Shown here piece by piece: positions 27,390 through 37,325 of a stretch of DNA of 64,000 bases. Location: NCBI RefSeq assembly GCF_900107165.1, contig NZ_FNOY01000012.1, positions 1 through 64,000 of the forward strand. The letters run 5' to 3'. Under the pieces are notes generated by a model. The model had not been told where the DNA came from. It worked only from the letters and a program-made list of their open reading frames with translations, and searched no databases. The stretch is from Nitrosomonas halophila. GTDB lineage: Bacteria; Pseudomonadota; Gammaproteobacteria; Burkholderiales; Nitrosomonadaceae. The translations under genes were made by a program, and so were the position numbers. Within the stretch, counting starts at the first letter, position 1. Each line of letters opens with the position of its first letter.

Positions 27390-28685
27390 CTAATGTTCCG
27401 GCGGATCCGTCTCGGATTTTTGAAAGACCGCCGGATAAATGCGCACAATCTTGACCACCTGGTTGCTGGTCTGGAGGATTTCCATCGGATACCCCTCGAT
27501 GTTCAAACCCGTGCCCGCCTCGGGAATATCCCGGAAGAACTCGAGTATCAGTCCATTCAGCGTCTTGGGACCATCGAGCGGCAATTGGAATCCCAGCTTG
27601 CGATTCAAATCGCGCAACAACGTGCCACCTTCGACTATTATACTACCATCCGGCTGCTGTTTGAACGAACTCGTTTGAGAGGGCGCCTGCGTCGTAAATT
27701 CACCAATGACTTCCTCGAGAATATCCTCGAGCGTCACCAGTCCCAGCCATTCGCCATATTCATCAACGACCAGCCCGATCCGCCTGTGATTTTCCTGGAA
27801 CAGTTGCAATTGAGAAAACAAGGGCGTGCCGGCAGGAATAAAATAGGGTGACTGCATGACCGCTTCCAGCATCTCGGTGGTAATCTTTTCCTCTCGCAAC
27901 TGGTTGAGCACCTTGCGTACATGCACGATGCCAACCACATTGTCGAGCCGCCCGCGATAAACCGGGAATCGGGTATGGTGACAGGTCAATAACTGTCCGC
28001 GAATGACTTCCTCATCCGCTTCGAGGTCAATCGCCTCGATCTGATTTCTGGGAACCATGACATCCTCGACCGTAACCGACTCGAGATCGATGAGGTTTGC
28101 CAGTACACTTTGATGTTTTTTCTGAATGAGATGGCCGGCCTCCAGCACCAGCGCCTTGAGCTCTTCCATGCTCAGTTGGTGCGTCGCCTGCTGCGAAGGC
28201 TTAAGGCGCAGCACAGCCAGCAGCATCTGCACAAACAAGTTGACAAACCAGACAACGGGATAGAAAACTCTCAGTAAAGGGGTCAGAATATAGCTGACTG
28301 CCAGCGCGATCCGCTCCGGATAAGCTGCCGCGATGACCTTGGGCGTAATTTCGCTGAATATCAGTATCGCCAGTGTCACGGCAATACTGCCAAGCAGCAA
28401 TGCCAACTCATCATGGGCGAAAAAGATGGACACAATGGCGGCGACCAAGGTCGCCGCAGCCGTATTCAGCAGGTTATTGCCAAGCAGAATAACACCCAGC
28501 AATCGGTCCGGATTCGCCAGCAGCTTCGCAGTCAGCTGAGCACCGCGATGGCCTTGTTTGGCCAGATGCCTGAGCCGATAGCGATTGATCGCCATCATGC
28601 TGGTTTCCGACAATGAAAAAAAGCCGGAAACAATCAACAAAAGCACCAGCGCGATGAGCAGGAGGTATAACGGAATATCTTCCAA
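27390..28685 (-). CDS. HlyC/CorC (CNNM) family membrane transporter with CBS domains
   Basis: The protein has 431 residues. The N-terminal DUF21/CNNM membrane domain covers about 1-185, with FSLSETSMMAINRYRL. A CBS pair follows (about 200-330, including VMVPRNQIEAIDLEA and the DEYGEWLGLVTLEDILEEVIGE motif), then a C-terminal CorC_HlyC domain. Relatives move or sense Mg2+ or Co2+ across the inner membrane; the older name 'hemolysin' is misleading. It is a single gene followed by a hairpin and tRNA-Arg. Confidence 0.9.
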   Translation of the reverse strand: MEDIPLYLLLIALVLLLIVSGFFSLSETSMMAINRYRLRHLAKQGHRGAQLTAKLLANPDRLLGVILLGNNLLNTAAATLVAAIVSIFFAHDELALLLGSIAVTLAILIFSEITPKVIAAAYPERIALAVSYILTPLLRVFYPVVWFVNLFVQMLLAVLRLKPSQQATHQLSMEELKALVLEAGHLIQKKHQSVLANLIDLESVTVEDVMVPRNQIEAIDLEADEEVIRGQLLTCHHTRFPVYRGRLDNVVGIVHVRKVLNQLREEKITTEMLEAVMQSPYFIPAGTPLFSQLQLFQENHRRIGLVVDEYGEWLGLVTLEDILEEVIGEFTTQAPSQTSSFKQQPDGSIIVEGGTLLRDLNRKLGFQLPLDGPKTLNGLILEFFRDIPEAGTGLNIEGYPMEILQTSNQVVKIVRIYPAVFQKSETDPPEH

Positions 28686-28895
28686 AGAAGTCTATCCTTG
28701 CAATGTGATTGCAATCATTTGCGCCAGGCGTGGCTGATCACCTGTCGCGAGCGCAAACCGTGTACCACTTGCATCAAGTCAATACGCCTGAAATAGCGCG
28801 CCATTCAGCGCAATATTCCGGGTAAAACTCAAGAATTTCCTGGCAATCGCCAGATTGTCGCCATTGACAACACTTTGTCACTTCAAACATCAAGA

Positions 28896-29102
28896 CTATT
28901 GCTCACCCTCTTTGCCAGGCCATGAAAAATAAACATAACCATTCTGTGGCACCTTGTTTTCCTTGAAACGTTTCAAGGCTTCTCTGTCGACCTGCTTGTC
29001 CCACCAGATCGCACGCGCTTCTTTCTGTTTTTCGATCAGTTCAGGTCTTTTAGCGAACAGTTCACGCATAAATTTGGTGTGCTCGGATTCGTAAAATTCC
29101 AT
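28896..29102 (-). CDS. DUF3460 family small protein
   Basis: The protein has 68 residues. It starts MEFYESEHTKFMRELFAKRP and ends with YVYFSWPGKEGEQ, the pattern of DUF3460, a short cytoplasmic family common in betaproteobacteria with no known function. It is highly charged, mostly helical, and has no signal or membrane segment. Confidence 0.8.
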   Translation of the reverse strand: MEFYESEHTKFMRELFAKRPELIEKQKEARAIWWDKQVDREALKRFKENKVPQNGYVYFSWPGKEGEQ

Positions 29103-29263
29103 GTTGGTTTGCCCGTTAAATTATTAGTCTATAAAATCCATACCTATTTTGATCAAGCGCCACCGTGCGATGTTTGTATTTGCGCTTTGCAATCTCGCTT
29201 CGGCAGCATCATTACGCCGCATTATAGATTAAGAACAAGATTATTATAAAAGATATTATATAA

Positions 29264-30682
29264 ATGATTAGATATGAAAAATTCGCCGGTTTTAAAGGAA
29301 AGCTTGTATTGGTTGGTTTTGGCAGCGTGGGACAAGGTTCCCTGCCGTTGCTACTCAGGCATTTAGATATCTCTCCCAGTCAGGTTTTAATCATCAGCGG
29401 AGATGATTGTGGGCGGGCGCAGGCGGACCAGGCACAGGTTGCGTTCAAGGTTTGCCCGCTCACACCGGCAAATTACCGGAAGGCACTGGATCCGATCCTG
29501 GACGCCGGTGATTTTCTCCTCAATCTTTCTGTCAATGTCTCCAGTCTCGCGCTGGTCGAATTCTGCCATGCGCGTGGAGCGCTCTACCTGGATGCCTGCA
29601 CTGAACCCTGGGAAGGGGGATATACGGACACCCGTCTATCGCCATCGGAGCGCTCTAACTATGGCTTGCGCGAGCAGGCTTTGGCACTTCGCCAACGACT
29701 CGGCAATGGCCCAACCGCAGTGCTCTCCCATGGCGCCAATCCCGGTCTGGTCTCTCACTGGGTGAAGCAAGCGCTACTGAATATCGCGCGCGACACGGGT
29801 CGCGACATTGCCACGCCGCAAACCCGGAATGAGTGGATGGCGCTCGCTTGCAGTCTGGATATCAAAGTGATCCAATGTGCAGAACGCGATACACAAACCG
29901 CCAAGCCATTCAAGCGCATTGATGAATTCGTCAATACTTGGTCAATTGACGGCTTTGTGGGAGAGGGACTCCAACCAGCGGAACTGGGCTGGGGAAGCCA
30001 CGAAAAATACCTACCGGCAGACGCCAGGCACCATGACTTTGGCTGTAATGCCGCCATTTATCTGCAACGCCCTGGCATGCGCACCCAGGTACGGGGCTGG
30101 ACGCCCCTGACCGGCGCCTATCAGGGTTTTCTGATCACTCACTCCGAATCAATATCGATAGCCGATTATTTCACGCTCAAACAGGATGGCGAACTTCGCT
30201 ACCGTCCGACGGTCTATTATGCTTACCATCCGACGGATGCGACCGTACTATCGATCCATGAGCTCAGCGGTAGAAATCTGACATTACAGTCGCAAACACG
30301 TCTGCTGATGGATGACATTGCGTCCGGAACGGATGCGCTGGGTATGGCGCTGATGGGACATGCCAAGGGGGTCTACTGGTATGGTTCGATGCTATCGATC
30401 GAGGAAGCTCGCCAACTCGCACCCTACAACAATGCCACCAGCCTGCAAGTTGCCGCGGGAGTTCTGGGTGGGCTGGTTTGGGCGCTTGAAAATCCGGATG
30501 CCGGTATCGTCGAACCGGATGAAATGTCTTTCGAACGCGTATTGGAAATCGCGAACCCTTATCTGGGCGAGATGGTTGGACAATACAGCGACTGGACACC
30601 CCTCCAGGACAGACAGGCATTGTTTCAGGAGGATGTTGACCTAACCGACCCCTGGCAGTTCAAGAACTTCCGGGCTAACTGA
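29264..30682 (+). CDS. hss: Homospermidine synthase
   Basis: The protein has 472 residues. It makes sym-homospermidine from two putrescines using NAD+ as a prosthetic hydride carrier. The N-terminal Rossmann site is LVLVGFGSVGQGSLPLL. Other family words are YLDACTEPWEGGYTD, LSHGANPGLVSHWVKQAL, WGSHEKYLPADARHHDFG and MLSIEEARQLAPYNNATSLQVA. Length is typical. No Shine-Dalgarno is visible before the ATG. The DUF457 gene follows after ten bases. The main polyamine here may therefore be homospermidine. Confidence 0.94.
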   Translation: MIRYEKFAGFKGKLVLVGFGSVGQGSLPLLLRHLDISPSQVLIISGDDCGRAQADQAQVAFKVCPLTPANYRKALDPILDAGDFLLNLSVNVSSLALVEFCHARGALYLDACTEPWEGGYTDTRLSPSERSNYGLREQALALRQRLGNGPTAVLSHGANPGLVSHWVKQALLNIARDTGRDIATPQTRNEWMALACSLDIKVIQCAERDTQTAKPFKRIDEFVNTWSIDGFVGEGLQPAELGWGSHEKYLPADARHHDFGCNAAIYLQRPGMRTQVRGWTPLTGAYQGFLITHSESISIADYFTLKQDGELRYRPTVYYAYHPTDATVLSIHELSGRNLTLQSQTRLLMDDIASGTDALGMALMGHAKGVYWYGSMLSIEEARQLAPYNNATSLQVAAGVLGGLVWALENPDAGIVEPDEMSFERVLEIANPYLGEMVGQYSDWTPLQDRQALFQEDVDLTDPWQFKNFRAN

Positions 30683-30692
30683 TTTCAAGGAC

Positions 30693-31700
30693 ATGGATTT
30701 ACTCACTCAAGGACTACTGGGGGCCAGTCTGGCACAGACGCGCGCGCATGCGCATGAAGCACGCCTGGCGACCGGCGTGGGTTTTCTCGCAGGATTGATT
30801 GCGGATGCGGATATTCTGATTCAATCAACCAATGATCCTCTTCTGAATATCGAGTTTCATCGCCACTTCACGCATTCCCTATTTTTTGTTCCGCTTGGGG
30901 CATGCATAGCGGCCATCCTGCTGTGGCCATTCGTGCGCAAGCACATGGCCTTTTCCCGGCTATATCTATTCGCCCTTCTGGGCTACAGCCTGAGCGGTGT
31001 GCTCGATGCACTGACCAGTTACGGCACCCATTTGTTATGGCCCCTGAGTGAGACACGGCTGGCATTCAACATCATATCGGTGATCGACCCGGTCTTCACG
31101 CTGGTCTTGCTGATCGCGACAGCCTATGCATTCAAGCATCGTGCCGCCCGGTTTGCCGGCTTTGGACTGGCCATTGCTTCGCTTTATTTGCTGCTTGGCT
31201 GGACACAGCTGCAACGAGCAGAGACTGAGGCACTGGCCCTGGCGCAGGCACGCGGACATGATGTCGAGCGCCTGCTGGTCAAGCCCACGCTCGCGAATTT
31301 ACTGCTGTGGCGCTCGGTCTACGAAAGTAATGATCGGTTTTACGTGGATGCAATTCGCGTTGGATTGCTATCCGAACCCAAAATTTATCCCGGGGAATCC
31401 ATCGAGAAATTCAACCTGGCACAATATTCACGCCAATTGCCCGAAACATCTGTGCTGGCCGACGATATTGCCCGCTTCACCACGTTTTCCGATGGATTTG
31501 TCGCGCTGCAGCAGGAAAACCATGATTTGCTGGTAGATATCCGTTATTCCAGTCTGCCAACCAGCACGGCACCACTCTGGGCAATAGCAATGGATCCCGC
31601 ACTGCCACAGCAACATGCCCGCTTTCAGGTATTTCGTGATATCCCCAAGGCAGTGCGTGAGCAATTCCTGGCCATGCTGTGGGGCCACAAGCTCAATTGA
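30693..31700 (+). CDS. DUF457 / YdjM-like membrane-bound metal-dependent hydrolase family protein
   Basis: The protein has 335 residues. The N-terminus MDLLTQGLLGASLAQ and the HRHFTHSLFFVPLGA stretch are typical of the family, with conserved histidines and an aspartate (GLIADAD) that may bind metal. Four or more membrane segments lie between about 65 and 175. A soluble C-terminal half of unknown role follows. It is probably co-transcribed with homospermidine synthase. Its stop is only 18 bases from the convergent glgB stop. Confidence 0.8.
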   Translation: MDLLTQGLLGASLAQTRAHAHEARLATGVGFLAGLIADADILIQSTNDPLLNIEFHRHFTHSLFFVPLGACIAAILLWPFVRKHMAFSRLYLFALLGYSLSGVLDALTSYGTHLLWPLSETRLAFNIISVIDPVFTLVLLIATAYAFKHRAARFAGFGLAIASLYLLLGWTQLQRAETEALALAQARGHDVERLLVKPTLANLLLWRSVYESNDRFYVDAIRVGLLSEPKIYPGESIEKFNLAQYSRQLPETSVLADDIARFTTFSDGFVALQQENHDLLVDIRYSSLPTSTAPLWAIAMDPALPQQHARFQVFRDIPKAVREQFLAMLWGHKLN

Positions 31701-31718
31701 TGCAGCGCTCTGTTGCGC

Positions 31719-33929
31719 TCAATTTGAGCGTGACAGAATAATGCCCGCCAATGGCGGCAGGGTTACGGCGATTGAATCATTCTGCCCCGACCAGGGTTCG
31801 CCAGTGGTCTCGAGGCTGCCGCCGTTACCGACATCACTGCCACCATAATAAGTGGAATCACTGTTGAATAGCTCGCGATACCGACCTGCTTCCGGCACAC
31901 CCACGCGGTAATCCATACGAGGCAATGGTGTGAAATTCAGGACAATCAGCACAAATGACCCATCTCGCGCCCGGCGCAGATAGCTGATGACCGATTGCTC
32001 GGCGTCATGACAATCGATCCAGCTAAAGCCTTCCGGGAAAAAATCCAGTTCATGCAGCGCCGGCATGGTCAGATATAGATGATTCAGATCGCGCGACAAC
32101 GTCTGCATGCCACGGTGTTGCACACGTTCCAGCAAATACCAGTCAAGCGGCTGACCAACGCCCCATTCCCTGCCCTGTGCGAATTCATTGCCCATGAAAT
32201 TGATTTTCTTGCCCGGACAGGTCATCTGATAAGCAAACAACAGACGCAGATTGGCGAACTTCTGCCAGGCATCGCCAGGCATTTTGTCCAGGAGCGATCT
32301 TTTGCCATGCACGACTTCATCATGCGAAAGCGGCAGAACAAAGTTTTCGGTATAGGCATAGAGCTGGTTAAAAGTCAGCTCGTTGTGATGATAGCGCCGG
32401 TGCACGGGATCATGTTGCATATAGCCTAATGTATCGTTCATCCAGCCCATGTTCCACTTCATGGAAAAGCCCAATCCTCCCAGATAGGCAGGACGCGAGA
32501 CCGCCGGCCAGGACGTGGACTCTTCGGCAAGCGTCAACGCGCCCGGGAATTCCCCGTGCACCATGGTGTTCAATTCTCGCAAGAATTCGATTGCCTCGAG
32601 ATTCTCCCGCCCCCCGAAGCGGTTGGGCAGCCATTCCCCCTCCTGGCGCGAATAATCCAGATAAAGCATCGAAGCGACCGCATCGACGCGCAAACCGTCA
32701 AGATGGAACCTCGTCAGCCAGTAATGCGCACTCGACAGCAAAAACGATTTGACCTCGTTGCGCCCGTAATTGAAGATATATGTCCCCCAATCATGATGAT
32801 AGCCCAGGCGCGGATCTTCATGCTCGTACAAGGCGGTGCCATCAAAACGTGCCAGCGAGAAACTGTCACAGGGAAAATGTGCGGGCACCCAATCGAGAAT
32901 CACACCGATGCCTGCCCGATGACAGGTATCCACAAAATACATGAAGTCCTCGGGCCGGCCAAAGCGGCTCGTTACGGCAAAGTAGCCGGTTGTCTGGTAT
33001 CCCCAGGATTCATCCAGCGGATGTTCCGATATCGGCAGCAACTCGACATGCGAATAACCCATGTCCGATAAATAGGGAACTAATTGATCGGCCAGTTCAC
33101 GGTAGGACAGGAAACTGCCATCGGGATGCCGTTGCCACGAACCCGCATGCATTTCATAAATATTCATCGGGGCATGCAGCCAGTCCCATGCCTCCCTGCG
33201 CCGCGTCATCCAGTCATCATCCTGCCAGTCAAAACGGCCTTGATTCGGTGTATACGCTGCATTGCTGGGGCGCAGCTCATGTCGGCTCGCGTACGGATCG
33301 GTTTTGAGCATGATCGCGCCGGTTGCCCGGTTGCGGATCTCATATTTGTACAACATGTCTGCGGGCAAATCCGGAATGAACAACTCCCATACCCCGCTGT
33401 CCGGATGGATCGACATTGGATAGGCACGCCCATCCCAGCGACAAAAGTCCCCGACGACACTTACCCGCTCGGCATTGGGTGCCCAGACCGCAAAACGGAT
33501 ACCGGTCACACCATGATTTTTTACCCGGTGCGCACCCAGCATGCGATAAGCCTGGTACAGACGCCCCTCATTGAACAAATACAAGTCATGGCTGGAAATC
33601 TGCATGGGGAAGGCATAGGGATCGTGGCACTCATCGATCGTCCGGGTTGCCGCATCCTCCAGGCGCAGCAAGTAGGGACGCGCCAGATGCTCACCTTCCC
33701 ATTCAAAGATCCCTGCCGGGTGCACACACCGCATCGGCTCAAAGCCAAAGGAAGTTTGAACCCAGACCCGCGACTTGTGGGGCTGAAACACCCTGACCAG
33801 CTTGCCACGCGGACTGTGGTGCATGCCCAGATAGGCACAGGGGTTATGCAGGCGCGCGGCCAGCAACAATGTTTGCAAGGAGTCACCCGTTTCGGCTGAT
33901 TGCATCGGTAATATGGATTCTGTTTGCAT
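31719..33929 (-). CDS. glgB: 1,4-alpha-glucan branching enzyme GlgB
   Basis: A GH13 enzyme of 736 residues. It has an extra N-terminal beta domain (about 25-120), a CBM48 (about 135-225) and a catalytic barrel. The nucleophile is D416 ([11 protein letters not shown]), the acid is E469 ([10 protein letters not shown]), and the conserved histidine lies in [12 protein letters not shown]. It adds alpha-1,6 branches to glycogen. It is divergent from glgC across 120 bases, so the two probably share control signals. Confidence 0.96.
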   Translation of the reverse strand: MQTESILPMQSAETGDSLQTLLLAARLHNPCAYLGMHHSPRGKLVRVFQPHKSRVWVQTSFGFEPMRCVHPAGIFEWEGEHLARPYLLRLEDAATRTIDECHDPYAFPMQISSHDLYLFNEGRLYQAYRMLGAHRVKNHGVTGIRFAVWAPNAERVSVVGDFCRWDGRAYPMSIHPDSGVWELFIPDLPADMLYKYEIRNRATGAIMLKTDPYASRHELRPSNAAYTPNQGRFDWQDDDWMTRRREAWDWLHAPMNIYEMHAGSWQRHPDGSFLSYRELADQLVPYLSDMGYSHVELLPISEHPLDESWGYQTTGYFAVTSRFGRPEDFMYFVDTCHRAGIGVILDWVPAHFPCDSFSLARFDGTALYEHEDPRLGYHHDWGTYIFNYGRNEVKSFLLSSAHYWLTRFHLDGLRVDAVASMLYLDYSRQEGEWLPNRFGGRENLEAIEFLRELNTMVHGEFPGALTLAEESTSWPAVSRPAYLGGLGFSMKWNMGWMNDTLGYMQHDPVHRRYHHNELTFNQLYAYTENFVLPLSHDEVVHGKRSLLDKMPGDAWQKFANLRLLFAYQMTCPGKKINFMGNEFAQGREWGVGQPLDWYLLERVQHRGMQTLSRDLNHLYLTMPALHELDFFPEGFSWIDCHDAEQSVISYLRRARDGSFVLIVLNFTPLPRMDYRVGVPEAGRYRELFNSDSTYYGGSDVGNGGSLETTGEPWSGQNDSIAVTLPPLAGIILSRSN

Positions 33930-34049
33930 ACCCTACTTTATAACGCGCGCGAACGGCTGGCAATGATTATTGAGATCAAGTAAGATGAAGCGCAGTGATT
34001 CGAATGTACGGTATCACGCTGTGCGTGATCGCAATCCAGCGAGGAGACC

Positions 34050-35345
34050 ATGGACACCCAGCAAAGCCCCCAACCCAATTATTACCCACGTTTCGTCAGC
34101 GCCATTACCCGCAATACTCTTGCGTTGATTCTGGCAGGTGGACGGGGAACACGTCTCAAACATCTCACCGACTGGCGCGCCAAGCCGGCAGTACCGTTTG
34201 GTGGGAAGTTTCGTATCATAGACTTTGCCCTGTCCAACTGCGTCAATTCAGGTGTGCGCCGTATCGGCGTCGTCACCCAGTACAAGGCACAAAGCCTGAT
34301 CCGCCATATACAACGAGGCTGGAGTTTTCTGGACGGCCGGTTCAAGGAATTTGTCGAACTGCTGCCTGCCCAGCAGCGCACCGAAGAAACCTGGTATCAG
34401 GGCACCGCGGATGCGGTTTTCCAGAATCTTGACATTCTGCGCAGCCACAATTCCGACTATGTGCTGATTCTGGGTGGCGACCATATTTACAAGATGGATT
34501 ATGGCCGGCTGCTGGCCGAGCATGTCGAGAAGCGAGCGGATTTGACTGTCGCCTGCGTGGAAATTCCCGTCAGCGAAGCGAGCGCCTTCGGGGTCATGGA
34601 TGTCGATGACAATTGGCGCATCACCGCCTTCACCGAAAAACCAGAGCACCCCCCCTCGATCCCCGGACAACCCGACCTGGCTCTGGTCAGCATGGGCATT
34701 TATGTCTTCAATGCAAAATTTTTATATGAGCAACTGATACTCGACCATGATCTCGAACATTCGTCGCATGATTTCGGCAAGGACCTGATTCCCAGCCTGA
34801 TAAAAAATGCCAATGTTTATGCCCATCGCTTTCAGAACAGTTGCGTCAATATGGCATCGGGCACGCCCTACTGGCGGGATGTCGGCACGGTCGATGCCTA
34901 CTGGGAAGCCAATATCGACCTCACCACCATCACGCCGGATCTGAACTTGTACGATGAAGACTGGCCGATCTGGACACATCAGGAACAACTGCCCCCTGCC
35001 AAGTCTGTATTCGACGACGACAACCGGCGTGGTCAAGCACTGGATTCGATGGTATCGGGCGGATGTATCATCAGCGGCGCAACCGTGCGCCGCTCCCTGC
35101 TGTTTTCCAATGTCCAGGTCCGCAGTTTTGGCACCATCGAGGATTCAGTCATCCTGCCCAATGTTGACATAGGCCGGCATGCCTATCTCAAGCGGGTGAT
35201 CATCGAGAAAAGCTGTGTTATCCCTGAGGGGTTGAGAGTCGGATTCGATCGCGAAGAAGATCAAAAACGATTTTATGTCACCGAGAATGGCGTCACACTG
35301 ATCACGCCAGAAATGTTGGGGCAGCGCATTCATCAGATTCGCTGA
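34050..35345 (+). CDS. glgC: Glucose-1-phosphate adenylyltransferase GlgC
   Basis: The protein has 431 residues. It makes ADP-glucose, the committed step of bacterial glycogen synthesis. The nucleotide site is [34 protein letters not shown], the sugar site includes [11 protein letters not shown] and [11 protein letters not shown], and a C-terminal left-handed beta-helix carries [27 protein letters not shown] lies at a good distance before the ATG. Glycogen synthase (GlgA) is not in the window. Confidence 0.96.
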   Translation: MDTQQSPQPNYYPRFVSAITRNTLALILAGGRGTRLKHLTDWRAKPAVPFGGKFRIIDFALSNCVNSGVRRIGVVTQYKAQSLIRHIQRGWSFLDGRFKEFVELLPAQQRTEETWYQGTADAVFQNLDILRSHNSDYVLILGGDHIYKMDYGRLLAEHVEKRADLTVACVEIPVSEASAFGVMDVDDNWRITAFTEKPEHPPSIPGQPDLALVSMGIYVFNAKFLYEQLILDHDLEHSSHDFGKDLIPSLIKNANVYAHRFQNSCVNMASGTPYWRDVGTVDAYWEANIDLTTITPDLNLYDEDWPIWTHQEQLPPAKSVFDDDNRRGQALDSMVSGGCIISGATVRRSLLFSNVQVRSFGTIEDSVILPNVDIGRHAYLKRVIIEKSCVIPEGLRVGFDREEDQKRFYVTENGVTLITPEMLGQRIHQIR

Positions 35346-35510
35346 GGCTGATGGTCTGGCAGGTCGTTCGCGGCCAGCCACCCGAAATAAGACCGGAATT
35401 GAGAGCTGCCTTAAGCTTTAATTTATTTGATTCAATTTTAGTTTGCTTGCATGAGTTGTATTTTTCTATGCTGCTCGCAACAAACTTTTACAGACTTAGG
35501 TTGATAGACC

Positions 35511-37241
35511 ATGATACCTCATATCCCTAAACTCGATCTTGTCCTGCTGTGGCATATGCATCAACCCGATTACCGTGACAGTGAAACCGGCGAATTCGTA
35601 CTGCCCTGGGTTTACCTGCACGCGATCAAGGATTACACCGACATGGCCTACCATCTGGAAATGCACCCGGACATCAAGCTGGCCATCAATTTTGTGCCCA
35701 TCCTGCTGGACCAGCTGGAAGATTATGCCGATCAATTCGCCCATGGCGAAATCCGCGACCCGCTGCTGCGTCTGCTTGCTGCGCCCGATCTCGACCGGAT
35801 TTCGTTGTCCGAGCGCACCTTGATTCTGGAAAGTTGTTTCCTCAGCAATCATGAGACCATGCTCAAGCCATACCCGGCATACCAGTACCTGCGCAACCTG
35901 TACGACAATCTGCAACAACTTGGCGACAAGACGCTGCGCTATGCTTCGGGACAATACCTGGCCGACCTGCTGGTGTGGTACCACTTGGCGTGGACAGGGG
36001 AAAGTGTGCGCCGGGAAAATGCCAGTATCGTGCAGCTGATGTCGCAGGGTAAATTGTTCAGCTATGGCGACCGGTTGCGCTTGTTCAACCTGATTGGCGA
36101 ATTGATCCAGGCGCTCATTCCCCGCTATCGCAAGCTGGCACAGTCCGGGCAAATAGAACTTTCCACCACACCGCATTATCATCCGCTAGCCCCGCTGCTG
36201 ATTGATTTCACATCTGCGCGCGACAGTCTGCCAGAAGCCGTCCTCCCGCCTCATGCCAGCTATCCCGGTGGCCGGGAACGCGTATCTTTTCATTTGAAAT
36301 CGGCCAAGGACAGCCATACCCAGCGCTTTGGCGTCCAACCAGCCGGCATATGGCCGGCAGAGGGCGCGATCTCCGAACCGTTCCTGAACATCCTGATCGA
36401 AAATGATTGTCAATGGTGCGCCAGCGGCGAAGGGGTACTGGCCAACAGCCTGCGCAAATCCTTTCCGGACCAGCCATTGCCGGCTCGCAGCGATTATCTG
36501 TACCGTCCTTACAGCTTCAAAGCCGAGCATGGCAGCACTCTGTGCTTTTTCCGGGACGATCAATTATCCGATATGATCGGATTCGAATATTCAAAATGGT
36601 TCGGTCGGGATGCCGCCGAGAATTTTGTTCAGCGGCTTGAACAGATCCGGCATGAAGTCCACAGTCACCGCTCCGGCAACACCAACCCGGTTGCGAGCGT
36701 CATTCTTGACGGTGAAAATGCCTGGGAGTCCTATCCCTATAACGGATACTACTTCCTGAATGATCTTTACGAACTGCTTGAGAAGCACCCGCATATCCAG
36801 ACCACAACCTTTCAGGACTATATCGCAAAGCTCTCGCGGTCACGGACTGCCATCAAACCGTTACCTGCGCTGGCTGCGGGCAGCTGGGTATACGGCAGCT
36901 TCTCGACCTGGATCGGTGACCATGACAAAAACCTCGCCTGGGAATTACTCTGCGCAGCCAAGCAAAGCTATGATCTCGTCCTGCAGAGTCCGCGTTTGAC
37001 CAAAACAGAAAAGGCAGCCGCCGAACGGCAGCTCGCTTCCTGCGAGAGTTCCGACTGGTTCTGGTGGTTTGGTGACTACAATTCCCCCCATGCTGTCGAA
37101 AGCTTTGATCGGCTGTTCCGCGGAAATCTCACCAATCTTTATCGCTTGTTGAAAATTCCGGCACCGGTTACCGTGCTGGAACCGATCAGCCATGGCGGCC
37201 TTTCGGACAGCGACAGCGGTGCTATGCGGCGCGCCTCCTGA
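35511..37241 (+). CDS. Glycoside hydrolase family 57 protein
   Basis: The protein has 576 residues. GH57 motifs are HMHQPD (15-20), a GIWPAEGAISE stretch with the likely nucleophile-region Glu (E284), and SVILDGENAWE near residue 402. The fold would be a (beta/alpha)7 barrel followed by helices. Characterised GH57 enzymes include amylopullulanases, alpha-amylases and branching enzymes. I cannot tell the activity of this one. It has no signal peptide and so would act on cytoplasmic glucan. It lies between glgC and a second, different GH57 gene. Confidence 0.88.
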   Translation: MIPHIPKLDLVLLWHMHQPDYRDSETGEFVLPWVYLHAIKDYTDMAYHLEMHPDIKLAINFVPILLDQLEDYADQFAHGEIRDPLLRLLAAPDLDRISLSERTLILESCFLSNHETMLKPYPAYQYLRNLYDNLQQLGDKTLRYASGQYLADLLVWYHLAWTGESVRRENASIVQLMSQGKLFSYGDRLRLFNLIGELIQALIPRYRKLAQSGQIELSTTPHYHPLAPLLIDFTSARDSLPEAVLPPHASYPGGRERVSFHLKSAKDSHTQRFGVQPAGIWPAEGAISEPFLNILIENDCQWCASGEGVLANSLRKSFPDQPLPARSDYLYRPYSFKAEHGSTLCFFRDDQLSDMIGFEYSKWFGRDAAENFVQRLEQIRHEVHSHRSGNTNPVASVILDGENAWESYPYNGYYFLNDLYELLEKHPHIQTTTFQDYIAKLSRSRTAIKPLPALAAGSWVYGSFSTWIGDHDKNLAWELLCAAKQSYDLVLQSPRLTKTEKAAAERQLASCESSDWFWWFGDYNSPHAVESFDRLFRGNLTNLYRLLKIPAPVTVLEPISHGGLSDSDSGAMRRAS

Positions 37242-37325
37242 ATGGGATCATAACGATGGCCGGTCAAGATCCAGCCAAGCAGCAGAAACGATTGGACCAA
37301 TAACTTAGCCACAGGAAATTCTTCC

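Noticed and set aside
31715-31730. CGCTCAATTTGAGCG hairpin between convergent stops
   Set aside because: The stem is short with almost no loop and no T-run, so it is too weak to call a terminator.
33084-33899. 271-codon plus-strand open frame opposite glgB
   Set aside because: Antisense to a confirmed GH13 branching enzyme; no ribosome site or motif.
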